This document shows positions 18,208-28,855 of a stretch of DNA of 64,000 nt, piece after piece. This DNA comes from Pseudomonas sp. ISL-84 (GTDB lineage: Bacteria > Bacillota > Bacilli > Bacillales > Cytobacillaceae). Position 1 is the first letter of the stretch. Each line of letters opens with the position of its first letter. The stretch lies in NCBI GenBank assembly GCA_018613035.1, contig JAGGRA010000028.1:1-64000 (forward strand), given 5' to 3'. The notes under the pieces are model-generated. The model did no database searches, had not been told where the DNA came from, and saw only the letters and a list, made by a program, of their open reading frames with translations. The translations under genes were made by a program, and so were the position numbers.

Positions 18208-19494
18208 ATGCACCCAAAAACGATCTTCATCAAGCATGCGAATCAGGTCATTACCCTAAAAGGAAGCTCACACCAGCCTTTGACAAGAGAAAAAATGAGC
18301 GAACTGCACATCATTGAAGATGGAGCAGTATGGATTGAGGACGGCTTAATCAAAGAAGCAGGAAAAACATCCGAGCTCGAAACTAAATACCAAAACAGAC
18401 TGGCAGAAGCCGAAATCATTGATGCTTCTGGTAAAATTCTGCTGCCAGGACTTGTCGATCCGCATACGCATCTGGTCTATGCGGGCAGCCGGGAAGAAGA
18501 ATTCAATATGCGCCTGAATGGTGCTGCTTATATGGAAATTATGAATAATGGAGGCGGGATCCATGCCACTACATCTATGACGAGGAAAGCGTCCGAAGAG
18601 GAATTGGTTCAAGAGAGCCTGGTCCGACTTGATCGCTTTCTTAAGCATGGAGTCACAACGGTAGAAGCCAAAAGCGGCTATGGACTTGATTGGAATACAG
18701 AGCACAAGCAGCTGCGTGCCGCTCAAAAGGCAGATACACTGCACCCGATAGATGTTGTCCGTACCTTTATGGGCGCACATGCCGTTCCAGCCGAATACAA
18801 AGAGAATCCGGACGCCTTCATTGATTTGGTTATAGAAGAGATGCTGCCAAAAGTGGCGGAAGAGGGGCTCGCTGAATTTAATGATATTTTCTGTGAAAGA
18901 GGTGTGTTCACTCCGGAGCAGTCCAGAAAGCTGCTAGAAGCTGGGAAAAAGCTGGGTCTGACACCAAAAATCCATGCAGATGAAATTGAACCTTATGAGG
19001 GAGCTGAACTTGCGGCTGAAGTCGGGGCCATATCCGCAGATCACCTGCTAAGAGCTTCTGATAAAGGGATGGAGATGATGGCTGAAAAAGGGGTAATCGG
19101 CGTCCTGCTGCCTGGCACAGCTTTCTTTTTAATGGCTGAAGCCGCCAGGGGACGAAGAATGATCGATAAAGGAGTTCCTATAGCCCTTTCAACGGATTGC
19201 AACCCAGGCTCTTCGCCAACATGTTCCATGCCATTCATGATGAACCTAGCTTGTATGCATATGGGCTTGACTCCTGCTGAAGCCATTTCTGCTGCGACAA
19301 TCAATGCTGCTCACGCGATCAACCGGGCCAATGAAATTGGCAGTATAGAAGCTGGAAAAAAGGCAGATCTCCTGCTTCTGAATGTCCCGAACTATATGCA
19401 AATGCAATACCATTACGGCATGAACCATACAGACACTGTAATTAAAAATGGGGAGATTGTCGTTAAAGGAGGGAGCTTATGCTACCAACGCTGA
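18208..19494 (+). CDS. hutI: Imidazolonepropionase
   Basis: Hydrolyses 4-imidazolone-5-propionate to N-formimidoyl-L-glutamate, the third step of histidine breakdown; cytoplasmic amidohydrolase-superfamily metalloenzyme. 428 residues. LVDPHTHLVYAGSREEEF gives the metal HxH motif; further metal and substrate residues lie in MGAHAVPAEY, KIHADEIEPYEGAELA, SADHLL and STDCNPGSSPT. AAGGAGG precedes the ATG. Its last codons overlap the start of hutG by 16 bases, showing translational coupling. Confidence 0.97.
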   Translation: MHPKTIFIKHANQVITLKGSSHQPLTREKMSELHIIEDGAVWIEDGLIKEAGKTSELETKYQNRLAEAEIIDASGKILLPGLVDPHTHLVYAGSREEEFNMRLNGAAYMEIMNNGGGIHATTSMTRKASEEELVQESLVRLDRFLKHGVTTVEAKSGYGLDWNTEHKQLRAAQKADTLHPIDVVRTFMGAHAVPAEYKENPDAFIDLVIEEMLPKVAEEGLAEFNDIFCERGVFTPEQSRKLLEAGKKLGLTPKIHADEIEPYEGAELAAEVGAISADHLLRASDKGMEMMAEKGVIGVLLPGTAFFLMAEAARGRRMIDKGVPIALSTDCNPGSSPTCSMPFMMNLACMHMGLTPAEAISAATINAAHAINRANEIGSIEAGKKADLLLLNVPNYMQMQYHYGMNHTDTVIKNGEIVVKGGSLCYQR

Positions 19495-20456
19495 CTCCTC
19501 CAGGTTTCTTTTGGCCTCGGGCTGAATTAGGTACAGATGTTAAAGTCCATGAATGGATCTGCCAGCTGCAGAGTGAAAAGGAATTCAACGAAAAAAACTG
19601 GGATGCCGTTGTTTTTGGCGTTCCGCTTTCCCGGTCATCCATTAGCGCCTCGGGAGCTTCCGAGTTTCCGGAGGCCTTCCGCCGTTCCTGGAAAGGGTAT
19701 TCCACATATAACTTGGATTATGAAAAAGACCTGCAGCAGCTGAAAGTAGCAGATCTGGGCGATGTCAAAATGCATTTTACAGATATCCCGCAATGTCATT
19801 CCAATATAAAACAAACAATAAAAGATGTCAGAAAGCAGTATCCTGATTCTTTTCCAATTGCCATCGGAGGGGATCACTCCATTACCGCGATGCTTGTAAG
19901 CGGATTAAAAGAGCTGGAACCGGATAAAGAGATTGGGATTATCCAATTTGATACCCATCTGGATTTGCGCAGTCTTGCTGATCATGGGCCAACAAATGGC
20001 ACACCCATCCGCAATTTAATTCAGAATGGTGTGATAAAAGGGGAAAATGTTTTCAACATTGGACTCCATGGCTTCTTTAACGGCCAGTCTCTTATCCAAT
20101 ATGCCCGTGAGCATAGGGTCAATTGCTTTACCCTGAAAGAAGCAAGAAAACGAGGGATACTGGAAACGGTTAAAGAATGCCTTTCACGGTTGGAGAAAAA
20201 GGTAGACACCATATATGTCACAATCGACATGGATGTCCTTGATATTAGCTTTGCTCCTGGCGTACCAGCCTCAACACCAGGAGGGATGAGGACAGATGAA
20301 CTTTTTGATGCCGTCTATTCTGCCGGGCTTTCTTCCAAAACGGCTGCAATGGATATTGTGTGCCTGGATCCAACGAGGGACCATCAGGCACAGCCGACTG
20401 TGAAGGCTGGCACCTACACATTTTTAACCTTTTTGACTGCTTTAATGAATAGATAA
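19479..20456 (+). CDS. hutG: Formimidoylglutamase (ureohydrolase family)
   Basis: Splits N-formimidoyl-L-glutamate into glutamate and formamide, the last hut step. 325 residues of the arginase/agmatinase fold with the binuclear manganese motifs IGGDHSIT, FDTHLDLR and TIDMDVLDISFAPGVPASTPGG. AAGGAGGGAGC lies before the ATG inside hutI. With hutU and hutI it covers urocanate to glutamate. Confidence 0.96.
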   Translation: MLPTLTPPGFFWPRAELGTDVKVHEWICQLQSEKEFNEKNWDAVVFGVPLSRSSISASGASEFPEAFRRSWKGYSTYNLDYEKDLQQLKVADLGDVKMHFTDIPQCHSNIKQTIKDVRKQYPDSFPIAIGGDHSITAMLVSGLKELEPDKEIGIIQFDTHLDLRSLADHGPTNGTPIRNLIQNGVIKGENVFNIGLHGFFNGQSLIQYAREHRVNCFTLKEARKRGILETVKECLSRLEKKVDTIYVTIDMDVLDISFAPGVPASTPGGMRTDELFDAVYSAGLSSKTAAMDIVCLDPTRDHQAQPTVKAGTYTFLTFLTALMNR

Positions 20457-20503
20457 TAGGAAGGAGTAATTTGCTCCTTCCTATAAATTAAGGGGGTAAG
20501 AGA

Positions 20504-21850
20504 ATGGAAAAAGAAACGATGATTAATCCAACACCGCAGCAGCCGCATGTCAGCAGTGCAAATTCCACCTCAAAAAATATCGTGAAGTTCTTTCTTTTCA
20601 GTGCAATTGGCATTTTTATGTTTTTTATCCCCGTCACCATGAATGAGAAATCCTCCATCATGCTCGATCATATCGTTACAGCTATCCAGACCGCCTTACC
20701 TGCCATCGTCCCTTATTACGCCTTGCTTGTTATTTTGCTGGGGGCAATCTATCCTTTCTATACAAAAACGTGGAACAAAGATAAAGTGAATTCTGTCTTT
20801 TCCATTTTTAAAATCATCGGTCTGGCTGTTGCCGTTATGATTGTTTTCGGGTTCGGTCCTGCATGGCTATTTGATCCAAGCATGGGACCATTCCTGTTTG
20901 AAAAGCTCGTCATCTCTGTCGGCTTACTTGTTCCGATTGGATCGGTATTCCTGGCATTGCTTGTTGGGTATGGCTTGCTTGAGTTTATCGGCGTATTGCT
21001 GCAGCCTGTCATGAAGCCAATTTGGAAGACACCGGGAAGGTCTGCCATTGATGCGGTCGCATCATTTGTCGGCAGCTATTCCATTGGGCTTTTAATAACA
21101 AATCGCGTATTTAAAGAAGGAAAATATAGCATTAAGGAAGCAGCCATTATTGCGACAGGTTTTTCAACTGTATCAGCTACCTTTATGATTGTCGTTGCCA
21201 AAACACTGGGATTGATGGAAATCTGGAACACCTATTTTTGGACAACGTTGGCTGTAACCTTTATTGTTACGGCAATCTCCGTCCGAATCTGGCCTCTTCG
21301 ATCCATGAGCGAAAAGTATTTCGATGACCAGGAACCGCCGAAAGAATCATTCTCGGGAAGCCGCCTTCAAGCAGCCTGGAAAGAGGCGATGGATACGGCG
21401 GAGCATTCACAGGCACTATGGAAGAATATCATCATTAATTTAAAAGATGGCTTTGTCATGACCATGTCCATTTTGCCATCCATTATGTCTGTTGGTTTGC
21501 TGGGATTGGTACTTGCTGAATTTACACCTGTTTTTGACTGGATTGGTTATATCTTTTATCCTTTTACTGCACTCGTGCAGCTTCCAGAGCCATTATTAGC
21601 TGCAAAAGCAAGTGCAGTAAGCATAGCGGAAATGTTCTTGCCTGCCCTTCTTGCAGCGGAAGCCGCGTTGGTTACTAAATTCGTTATCGGTGTCGTTTCC
21701 GTTTCAGCGATCATTTTTTTCTCAGCGCTTGTACCTTGCATTTTGTCAACGGATATTCCAATCTCTATTCCACAGCTGCTTGCCATCTGGGTGGAGAGAA
21801 CGATTTTAACGATCTTAATTGCAGCTCCCATCGCATTTTTACTGCTTTAA
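20504..21850 (+). CDS. YjiH-family nucleoside-recognition (Gate) membrane protein
   Basis: 448 residues with about ten membrane segments. The paired Gate-domain pattern (GRSAIDAVASFVGSYSIGLLITNRVFKEGKYS; later SAVSIAEMFLPALLAAEAALVTKFVIGVVSVSAIIFFSALVPCIL) is typical of the YjiH family. It follows hutG by 47 bp and precedes a terminator, so it belongs to the hut operon. By position it may move histidine, urocanate or a product across the membrane; this is inference, since no YjiH substrate is established to my knowledge. AAGGGGGTAAGAG precedes the ATG. Confidence 0.82.
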   Translation: MEKETMINPTPQQPHVSSANSTSKNIVKFFLFSAIGIFMFFIPVTMNEKSSIMLDHIVTAIQTALPAIVPYYALLVILLGAIYPFYTKTWNKDKVNSVFSIFKIIGLAVAVMIVFGFGPAWLFDPSMGPFLFEKLVISVGLLVPIGSVFLALLVGYGLLEFIGVLLQPVMKPIWKTPGRSAIDAVASFVGSYSIGLLITNRVFKEGKYSIKEAAIIATGFSTVSATFMIVVAKTLGLMEIWNTYFWTTLAVTFIVTAISVRIWPLRSMSEKYFDDQEPPKESFSGSRLQAAWKEAMDTAEHSQALWKNIIINLKDGFVMTMSILPSIMSVGLLGLVLAEFTPVFDWIGYIFYPFTALVQLPEPLLAAKASAVSIAEMFLPALLAAEAALVTKFVIGVVSVSAIIFFSALVPCILSTDIPISIPQLLAIWVERTILTILIAAPIAFLLL

Positions 21851-21855
21851 AACGA

Positions 21856-21886
21856 ATGTCCCCGCTTATGCAGCGGGGATTTTTCG
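21856..21886 (+). terminator. Terminator of the hut cluster
   Basis: CCCCGC TTATGCA GCGGGG hairpin followed by ATTTTTC. Confidence 0.85.
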
Positions 21887-21970
21887 CATAGAATTTCCCT
21901 GTACAAACAAACTAGTAAAGGATATTGTATCGAGCATTTAAAGAGTCTAAGGATAAGCAGGTGATGCATT

Positions 21971-23161
21971 TTGTACAGGCTGTATACTCATAATGACCTA
22001 GATGGGGTCGGCTGCGGCATTGTTGCCAAGATTGCATTCGGAAAAGATGTGGAAATCCGCTACAATTCCGTAATGGGTCTGGACCATCAAATCGAAAAGC
22101 TTTTCGAACAAGAGAAAAAACTGAAGGATGACTTTCTTTTTATCACAGACTTATCGGTAAATGAGGAAAATACAATCAGGATAGATGATCTTTCCAAGAG
22201 CGGCGGGAAGGTTAGATTAATCGACCATCATAAAACAGCATTGCATTTTAATGAATACAGCTGGGGAAGGGTTAAGGTTAATTACGAAGACGGAAGGCTC
22301 ACAGCAGCGACTTCCTTGCTTTATGAATATTTGCTTGAACATGAGCTTATAAAGCAATCCCCTGCGCTGGATGAATTTGTTGAACTTGTCCGCCAGTATG
22401 ATACTTGGGAGTGGGACCAAAACGAAAATATCAAAGCTAAAAATCTAAATGATTTGTTTTTTATGGTATCGATCGATGAATTTGAAGAAAAAATGACAGA
22501 ACGGATTTTAAACGCCAAGCATTTTGATTTTGATGACTTTGAGCAGAAGCTGCTTGAGATGGAAGAAGAGAAGATTGAGCGGTACGTTAGAAGGAAAAAG
22601 CGGGAAATCATCCAAACTTTCATCGGGGATTTCTGTGCAGGAATCGTTCATGCAGAATCATACCATTCTGAGCTGGGCAACGAACTGGGGAAGGACAATC
22701 CGCATCTCGATTATATTGCGATTTTAAACCTGGGCGGCAAAAAAATCAGTTTCAGGACCATTCACGACCATGTGGATGTTTCAGCCATTGCCGGCCAGTT
22801 CGGAGGGGGCGGACATGCAAAAGCATCCGGATGCTCGATGGGCAAGGAAGCTTTTCAGCTGTTCGTCAATGATATATTTCCCTTGGACCCCATGAGGCAG
22901 GACGCATTCAAGAATAGATACAACAATAAAAATTCACCGCAAGGCGTTCTGTACGAAAATAAAAAGGGTGACAAATTCTTTATTTTTGCTAAGAATGAAA
23001 ATATATGGATACTTGAAATGAATGGAAAGCCTATTCAGGAGCCCTATGATGAGTTCCAGGCTGCCGAGAATTTCATTAAAAGAAAATATATGGCATGGCT
23101 TGTTCGTGATGACATTTATGTTGATTTTTTAAAGAATTTTCATATGAAAACGAAGCATTAA
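21971..23161 (+). CDS. nrnB: DHH-family oligoribonuclease NrnB
   Basis: 396 residues. N-terminal DHH phosphoesterase motifs HNDLDGVGCG, FITDLSVNE and LIDHHKTA bind metal ions; the C-terminal DHHA1 domain has GQFGGGGHAKASGCSM. Closely resembles B. subtilis NrnB (YngD), which degrades very short RNAs (nanoRNA) left by other RNases. The start is a TTG with AGGTGAT about 6 bases upstream. Monocistronic between two terminators. Confidence 0.9.
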   Translation: MYRLYTHNDLDGVGCGIVAKIAFGKDVEIRYNSVMGLDHQIEKLFEQEKKLKDDFLFITDLSVNEENTIRIDDLSKSGGKVRLIDHHKTALHFNEYSWGRVKVNYEDGRLTAATSLLYEYLLEHELIKQSPALDEFVELVRQYDTWEWDQNENIKAKNLNDLFFMVSIDEFEEKMTERILNAKHFDFDDFEQKLLEMEEEKIERYVRRKKREIIQTFIGDFCAGIVHAESYHSELGNELGKDNPHLDYIAILNLGGKKISFRTIHDHVDVSAIAGQFGGGGHAKASGCSMGKEAFQLFVNDIFPLDPMRQDAFKNRYNNKNSPQGVLYENKKGDKFFIFAKNENIWILEMNGKPIQEPYDEFQAAENFIKRKYMAWLVRDDIYVDFLKNFHMKTKH

Positions 23162-23187
23162 AACCGCCGTCCTGGCGGTTTTTCTTT
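23160..23187 (+). terminator. nrnB terminator
   Basis: AAACCGCC GTCCT GGCGGTTTTTC directly after the stop codon. Confidence 0.85.
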
Positions 23188-23272
23188 TGGTTTGCCTAAA
23201 AAGCACTTATTCTGTAAAAAATATGCAAATATCATATATAATGGAGAAAGCCACTATATAAGGAGAGGACTT

Positions 23273-24232
23273 ATGGAATTATTATTGGTTTTTTTCGGCG
23301 TTATTTTTTTCGCTGTATTTATTAAAATCCTTTTAACAGGATCTAAAAGAGCTTCTTTCATAAAAAATGAACAAATCCCTGAAAATCTAGGCATCCAGAC
23401 AGAAAACCTGCTGCCAGTTATCCAGCGGCTTGAAAATTCGCTCCCGCACGGATATAGAGAAAATATTAAAAACCGGGTGTTAAAGGATCATCCACGATGG
23501 GAAGATCATGAATATGATTGGGCTTTTTTCGAGCTCAAAAGATATTTTATTCTAAATAGCCTTTTAAAAACTGTTCCCATGTTCAGTGAGAAAGTGGATG
23601 AAATATGGCATGAAATGCTAATGTTTACCCGTGACTATAGTCAATTTTCTCAAAATTTTTATGGAGAGTATCTACACCATTCCCCCAATATGGACAGCAC
23701 GCCCATTCCAGGGGAAAGAGCCTTTTTCGATTGGATTTATTTAAGCCTCTTTGAAACTAGCCATAATAGCCGGAGAATTTGGGGCGGCTTTTTAAAAAAC
23801 CCGATAAAAAAGGAAATCCTTGAGGACTTCAGAAGCTTGAACGAAGAGGACCTATTGGCAAAGTATTTTAGAGAAAGCAGCGATTGGTTAAGCATAAAGA
23901 AAGAACTCATCACAAAATTAAAAAGAGAAATTTCAGAGGCTGATGCCATTAAGCTTGGAAATAAACCGCTTGAGTTTTCAAAACCAGGCTCGGTTTATCA
24001 ATACTCATATTTGCTTCTGCCTGCAGTTTATTATTCTTTTTATGAATCCGACAGGTTCGATGATTATATGAATGAACTTCTTCCTAAAGAGCTGGCAAAA
24101 GACGGTGCTTCAAGCGGGGTATCATGCTCTGGCTATGCTTGCAGCAGTCCAACTGATGATGATTCAGGCGGAGGACACGACTCCGGCGGGGGCTCCAGCT
24201 GTTCAAGCTGCGGGGGAGGCTGCAGCAGTTAA
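23273..24232 (+). CDS. Membrane-anchored GRDP-like protein with Cys/Gly/Ser tail
   Basis: 319 residues from the ATG at 23273, preceded by AAGGAGAGG. One N-terminal membrane segment (about 2-20). The middle contains KVDEIWHEMLMFTRDYSQFSQ followed by YGEYLHHSPN, which recalls the 'vDe-WHe ... Y ... G ... lHH' pattern of glycine-rich-domain (GRDP/DUF1399-like) proteins. The last 30 residues are almost only Ser, Gly, Cys and Asp (SGGGHDSGGGSS, then CSSCGGGC). The Cys-rich tail could bind metal or form disulfides. No function is assigned. It stands alone between two terminators. Confidence 0.75.
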   Translation: MELLLVFFGVIFFAVFIKILLTGSKRASFIKNEQIPENLGIQTENLLPVIQRLENSLPHGYRENIKNRVLKDHPRWEDHEYDWAFFELKRYFILNSLLKTVPMFSEKVDEIWHEMLMFTRDYSQFSQNFYGEYLHHSPNMDSTPIPGERAFFDWIYLSLFETSHNSRRIWGGFLKNPIKKEILEDFRSLNEEDLLAKYFRESSDWLSIKKELITKLKREISEADAIKLGNKPLEFSKPGSVYQYSYLLLPAVYYSFYESDRFDDYMNELLPKELAKDGASSGVSCSGYACSSPTDDDSGGGHDSGGGSSCSSCGGGCSS

Positions 24233-24267
24233 AATAAGTAACCCATATCGGGTTGCTTATTTTTTTA
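24233..24267 (+). terminator. Terminator of the GRDP-like gene
   Basis: AATAAGTAACCC and GGGTTGCTTATT arms with a T7 tail, directly after the stop. Confidence 0.85.
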
Positions 24268-24426
24268 TCCTTAATTATTTGATGACATGGTTACACTATT
24301 AGCAAGAGTTTTCCTAAGATTATCAGTACTTTCAAATTCAGGCAGTAAATTTTCAATTGTGTAACAATTTATATTTATAATATCTCACTGAAATGATTCT
24401 TTGGTACAATCAAAGATGCATGATTA

Positions 24427-25620
24427 ATGGCTCGAATTGGATGTGTATTTATGAGAAAATTGGTTCTTTCTATGCTGCTCCTTTGCTCTTTTCCAAATAC
24501 AATTGCACATGCCGAGGAAATAGCAGAACCTGAAATTATCAGTGAAGCAGCAGTCCTTTCAGATACGGAGTCAGGGACTGTTTTGTATGAAAAAAATGCA
24601 GAGAAAAGAATGTTTCCAGCCAGCTTAACAAAGATTGCTACGGCTATTTATGCAATCGAGAACGGGGACATGAGTGAAATCGTGACCATAAGCAAGGATG
24701 CGATGGAGGTAGATGGGACAAGAGTTTACCTGGAGGAAGGGGAAGAGGTTCCCCTAAAAAAACTGGTGCAGGGCATGCTGATCAATTCCGGCAATGATGC
24801 AGCATGGGCAATAGCCGAACACCTGGATCAAAATATGGATAATTATTCAAAGAATCTAAATAGCTATCTTAAAGAGAAGGTTCACTTAAAAAACACTCAC
24901 TTTGTAAATCCTCATGGTCTTCATGATGAAAATCATTATACGACAGCAGCGGACCTTGCTAAATTGACAAACTACGCACTTAAAAATGAAACCTTTAAAG
25001 AGATATTTGGAACAAGGGAATTAAAGTGGTCGGGTAAATCATGGGAAACAACAATTTTTACCCATCACAGGATGCTAAAAGGTGAGGTGCCTTTTGAAGG
25101 AGTCACAGGCGGAAAAACAGGGTTTGTTAATGAAGCAAAGCAAACTCTCGCAACTTCTGCTGAAAATGAATCAATAAAACTTACAGTGATATTATTAAAG
25201 GCAGAATTTAAGAGGGATATATATAAGGATACAAAAAACCTGCTTAAATTTGGATTCCAAAATTATGAATCCTCGCTCCTCAGCAGCACAGAGATATTCC
25301 CAGCACAAGGGAAAACCTTTTCGACCGGCGGCAAAAACGTCCCGATTACCTTACCAAAAGGCTCATACAATGAGAAGGTAACTTCAACAGGAAAGCTGAT
25401 CATCGAGGAGGATAATGGAAGGGTCATTCAAACTCTTCAGCTCATTGAAGATAAAGAAGATGAAGTTGTATCCAGCCAGCTTCAGCAGGAAGAGGAACCA
25501 AAAAAAGCAACAACTGGATACTACGGAAAAATCGGTTTAACACTATTTTTGTTTGCTGTATTTATCCTTTTATTAAGGAAAAATCTAAAAGCAAGGGCTA
25601 GAAGGAGAAGACGGGTTTAA
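24427..25620 (+). CDS. D-alanyl-D-alanine carboxypeptidase (DacF/PBP5 type)
   Basis: Removes the terminal D-Ala of peptidoglycan stem peptides outside the membrane. Signal peptide ending near AHAEE, peptidase S11 domain with SLTK (SxxK), SGND (SxN) and GGKTGF (KTG) motifs, a PBP5-like C-terminal beta domain, and a final membrane segment (about 365-385) with a basic tail ARARRRRR. Overall it resembles sporulation-type DacF and PbpE-like enzymes, but the exact paralogue is uncertain. The start may instead be the ATG at 24451 (MRKLVLS), which gives a cleaner signal peptide. The terminator stem contains the stop codon. Confidence 0.9.
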   Translation: MARIGCVFMRKLVLSMLLLCSFPNTIAHAEEIAEPEIISEAAVLSDTESGTVLYEKNAEKRMFPASLTKIATAIYAIENGDMSEIVTISKDAMEVDGTRVYLEEGEEVPLKKLVQGMLINSGNDAAWAIAEHLDQNMDNYSKNLNSYLKEKVHLKNTHFVNPHGLHDENHYTTAADLAKLTNYALKNETFKEIFGTRELKWSGKSWETTIFTHHRMLKGEVPFEGVTGGKTGFVNEAKQTLATSAENESIKLTVILLKAEFKRDIYKDTKNLLKFGFQNYESSLLSSTEIFPAQGKTFSTGGKNVPITLPKGSYNEKVTSTGKLIIEEDNGRVIQTLQLIEDKEDEVVSSQLQQEEEPKKATTGYYGKIGLTLFLFAVFILLLRKNLKARARRRRRV

Positions 25621-25640
25621 TACCCGTTTTTTTTTTATTT
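25610..25640 (+). terminator. Terminator overlapping the carboxypeptidase stop
   Basis: ACGGG TTTAAT ACCCGT followed by ten T residues; the stop TAA is in the loop. Confidence 0.8.
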
Positions 25641-25675
25641 TATTGACTATGTTAAAATTCATATTTGATTTTGCA

Positions 25676-25820
25676 GTATGGGCTACATGCAGAGAAATAG
25701 TTTTATACGCAGAGAAACTTGGCTATGTGCAGAGAAAAAATTTTATACGCAGAGAAACTTGGGCTATACGCAGAGAAATAGTTTTATATGCAGAGAAACG
25801 TGATTATGTTCAGAGAGCTC
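25676..25820. repeat. Short interspersed tandem repeats (TACGCAGAGAAA type)
   Basis: About six to seven units of 19-24 bp with the core TAYGCAGAGAAA and short variable spacers such as TAGTTTTA and CTTGGGCTA. The same family occurs in opposite orientation at 56.35-56.45 kb. An open frame across it is a by-product of the repeats. Confidence 0.8.
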
Positions 25821-25831
25821 CAAATAAAAAA

Positions 25832-25862
25832 GACTAAAGTAATAAACTTTAGTCTTTGACCA
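25832..25862. terminator. Bidirectional terminator
   Basis: AAAGACTAAAGT and ACTTTAGTCTTT arms, A-rich on the left and T-rich on the right; serves the UPF0180 gene on the minus strand. Confidence 0.75.
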
Positions 25863-25866
25863 TCCC

Positions 25867-26112
25867 TTATTGCATTCTTTGCTCAACCTGGCGGCATACT
25901 TCATCTGCGGACAGGCCGCTTGCTTCAATTACAGGTGCTTTTGTAGAAGTATCCTGCATACCCATTACGTTCGAGTCTACTCCGCTTACTACACAGCATG
26001 AGCAGTTTTCTGCATCATGAGCTGATTTCATATCGACCACTTCATACCCCTTTTGGCGAAGCGCTTCAGATACATTTGTTAAGGATTGTTCAACAGCTAC
26101 TCTTTTCGTCAT
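25867..26112 (-). CDS. ykuS: UPF0180 family protein (YkuS-like)
   Basis: An 81-residue cytoplasmic protein starting MTKRVAVEQSLTNVSEALRQ, typical of the UPF0180 family. It has DAENCSCCVVSGVDSNVMGMQDT and ends with a helix. No function is established for the family. The start at 26112 is fixed by GGAGGAGGTG 6 bases upstream. It is divergent from the YuzL-like gene about 100 bp away. Confidence 0.9.
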   Translation of the reverse strand: MTKRVAVEQSLTNVSEALRQKGYEVVDMKSAHDAENCSCCVVSGVDSNVMGMQDTSTKAPVIEASGLSADEVCRQVEQRMQ

Positions 26113-26214
26113 TCTTAACACCTCCTCCGTTGATAGATTGGCTTTTTTGTTCCATTTTTATTCCATGGATAAAAACACCCGAATCACGAAAAAGTAAGGA
26201 AGGAGGTGTTGAAA

Positions 26215-26352
26215 ATGGGTAAACGTAAAAAAGATCCTTCTAAGGCGGGATTAAGCTCTCCAAATATAGAGGGGCAAAGGACTACCAAAATGGAAACAGG
26301 GAGCAGAAGCGCTTCCTCTGCACGCCATAAAAAAAAGAAACAGGATTTTTAA
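26215..26352 (+). CDS. Small basic protein, YuzL-like
   Basis: 45 residues, starting MGKRKKDPSKAGLSSPNIEG and ending in a Lys-rich stretch. The KRKKDPSKAG start resembles YuzL-family small proteins of Bacillus. AAGGAAGGAGGTG lies 6 bases before the ATG, strong support for a real gene. Its function is unknown. A dispersed repeat begins just after the stop. Confidence 0.8.
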   Translation: MGKRKKDPSKAGLSSPNIEGQRTTKMETGSRSASSARHKKKKQDF

Positions 26353-26544
26353 AGAAAGGCTGTGTTAAAGATTTTTGTTGATTTTGGCACCCTGTTGATT
26401 GGAGTGGAAGGGACGGGACTCCAGCGGGAGGAGCGTGTCGAAGGGAGACCCCACAGGCGCGAATGCGCCGAGGAGCGTCGGACCCGTCCGCGGAAAGCGA
26501 TTCCCTGAAGCGGAAATCAACAGGCAAGTTTAACAGAGCCAAAA
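26353..26544. repeat. Dispersed imperfect-inverted repeat, copy 4
   Basis: Outer arms GGCTGTGTTAAAG and TTTAACAGAGCC are inverted. The inner ends are CACCCTGTTGATTGGAGTGG and GCGGAAATCAACAGGC. The core has CTCCAGCGGGAGGAG, GACCCCACAGGCGC, GCGCCGAGGAG and CCGCGGAAAGCG. It shows the family organisation clearly. Confidence 0.85.
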
Positions 26545-26546
26545 GA

Positions 26547-26578
26547 AAAAAAGCAGGGGCTGCACCTCCTGCTTTTTC
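26547..26578 (-). terminator. Terminator of the ABC-F gene
   Basis: AAAAAGCAGG and CCTGCTTTTT arms abut the stop codon of the minus-strand ABC-F gene. Confidence 0.8.
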
Positions 26579-26581
26579 CAA

Positions 26582-28270
<1,689 letters not shown>

Positions 28271-28360
28271 TTATTCATGCTATTTTACATCAAAACCTAA
28301 AAAGCAAAAATTTTCGATAATTAAAAGGAAGTAGTTTGAAAAAATTGAATATATAAGGGA

Positions 28361-28855
28361 GTGAAATCTTGCCAAACAGTCAGGAAGGAAGTGTATGAAT
28401 TCGTGGAATCTCTTTTACTGGAAGAATTAAAGATTGAGCCATTCAGTTTTGAAATTGAGAGGGGTAAAATCAAGGAATTTGTTATGGCGATAGGAGACCA
28501 GAATCCCATTTATTATGATATAGAATCTGCAAAAAAAATGGGCTACAGGGATGTCCCCGTTCCGCCCACATTTCCTACAGCTATTGAAATGTGGGGTGGT
28601 TTGGATTTTGAAACTCTTATCGATCTTCTTGGCCTGGATCCGCTTAAAGTGCTTCACGGCGGCCAGGAGTACCGCTACTTAGGCGAGATATATGCAGGGG
28701 ATACTGTAACTGCCTTTCCTAAATTAATTTCAGCATTTGAAAAAAGAAATTTACGTTTCTTTACTATAGGCATAACTTATAAAAACAGCAACGGAGAACA
28801 GGTTCTCTATTCTGAATCAACCATTATTGAAAGAGGAGGCTTGTTAAATGACTGA
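28361..28855 (+). CDS. FAS1-like/MaoC N-terminal dehydratase subunit
   Basis: About 150-164 residues of the hot-dog fold: FEIERGKIKEFVMAIGDQNPIYYD and DVPVPPTFP are typical of the 'MaoC dehydratase N-terminal' (HadA/HadC-like) half. Such halves pair with a catalytic MaoC half, which is encoded next with an 8-base overlap. The pair probably hydrates or dehydrates 3-hydroxyacyl thioesters. The start is uncertain: GTG 28361 is the longest option, GTG 28391 or 28403 fit the AGGAAGG at 28380. The best-spaced start, TTG 28369, is in another frame and stops after nine codons, so a small frameshift near 28370-28390 cannot be excluded. Confidence 0.82.
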   Translation: MKSCQTVRKEVYEFVESLLLEELKIEPFSFEIERGKIKEFVMAIGDQNPIYYDIESAKKMGYRDVPVPPTFPTAIEMWGGLDFETLIDLLGLDPLKVLHGGQEYRYLGEIYAGDTVTAFPKLISAFEKRNLRFFTIGITYKNSNGEQVLYSESTIIERGGLLND

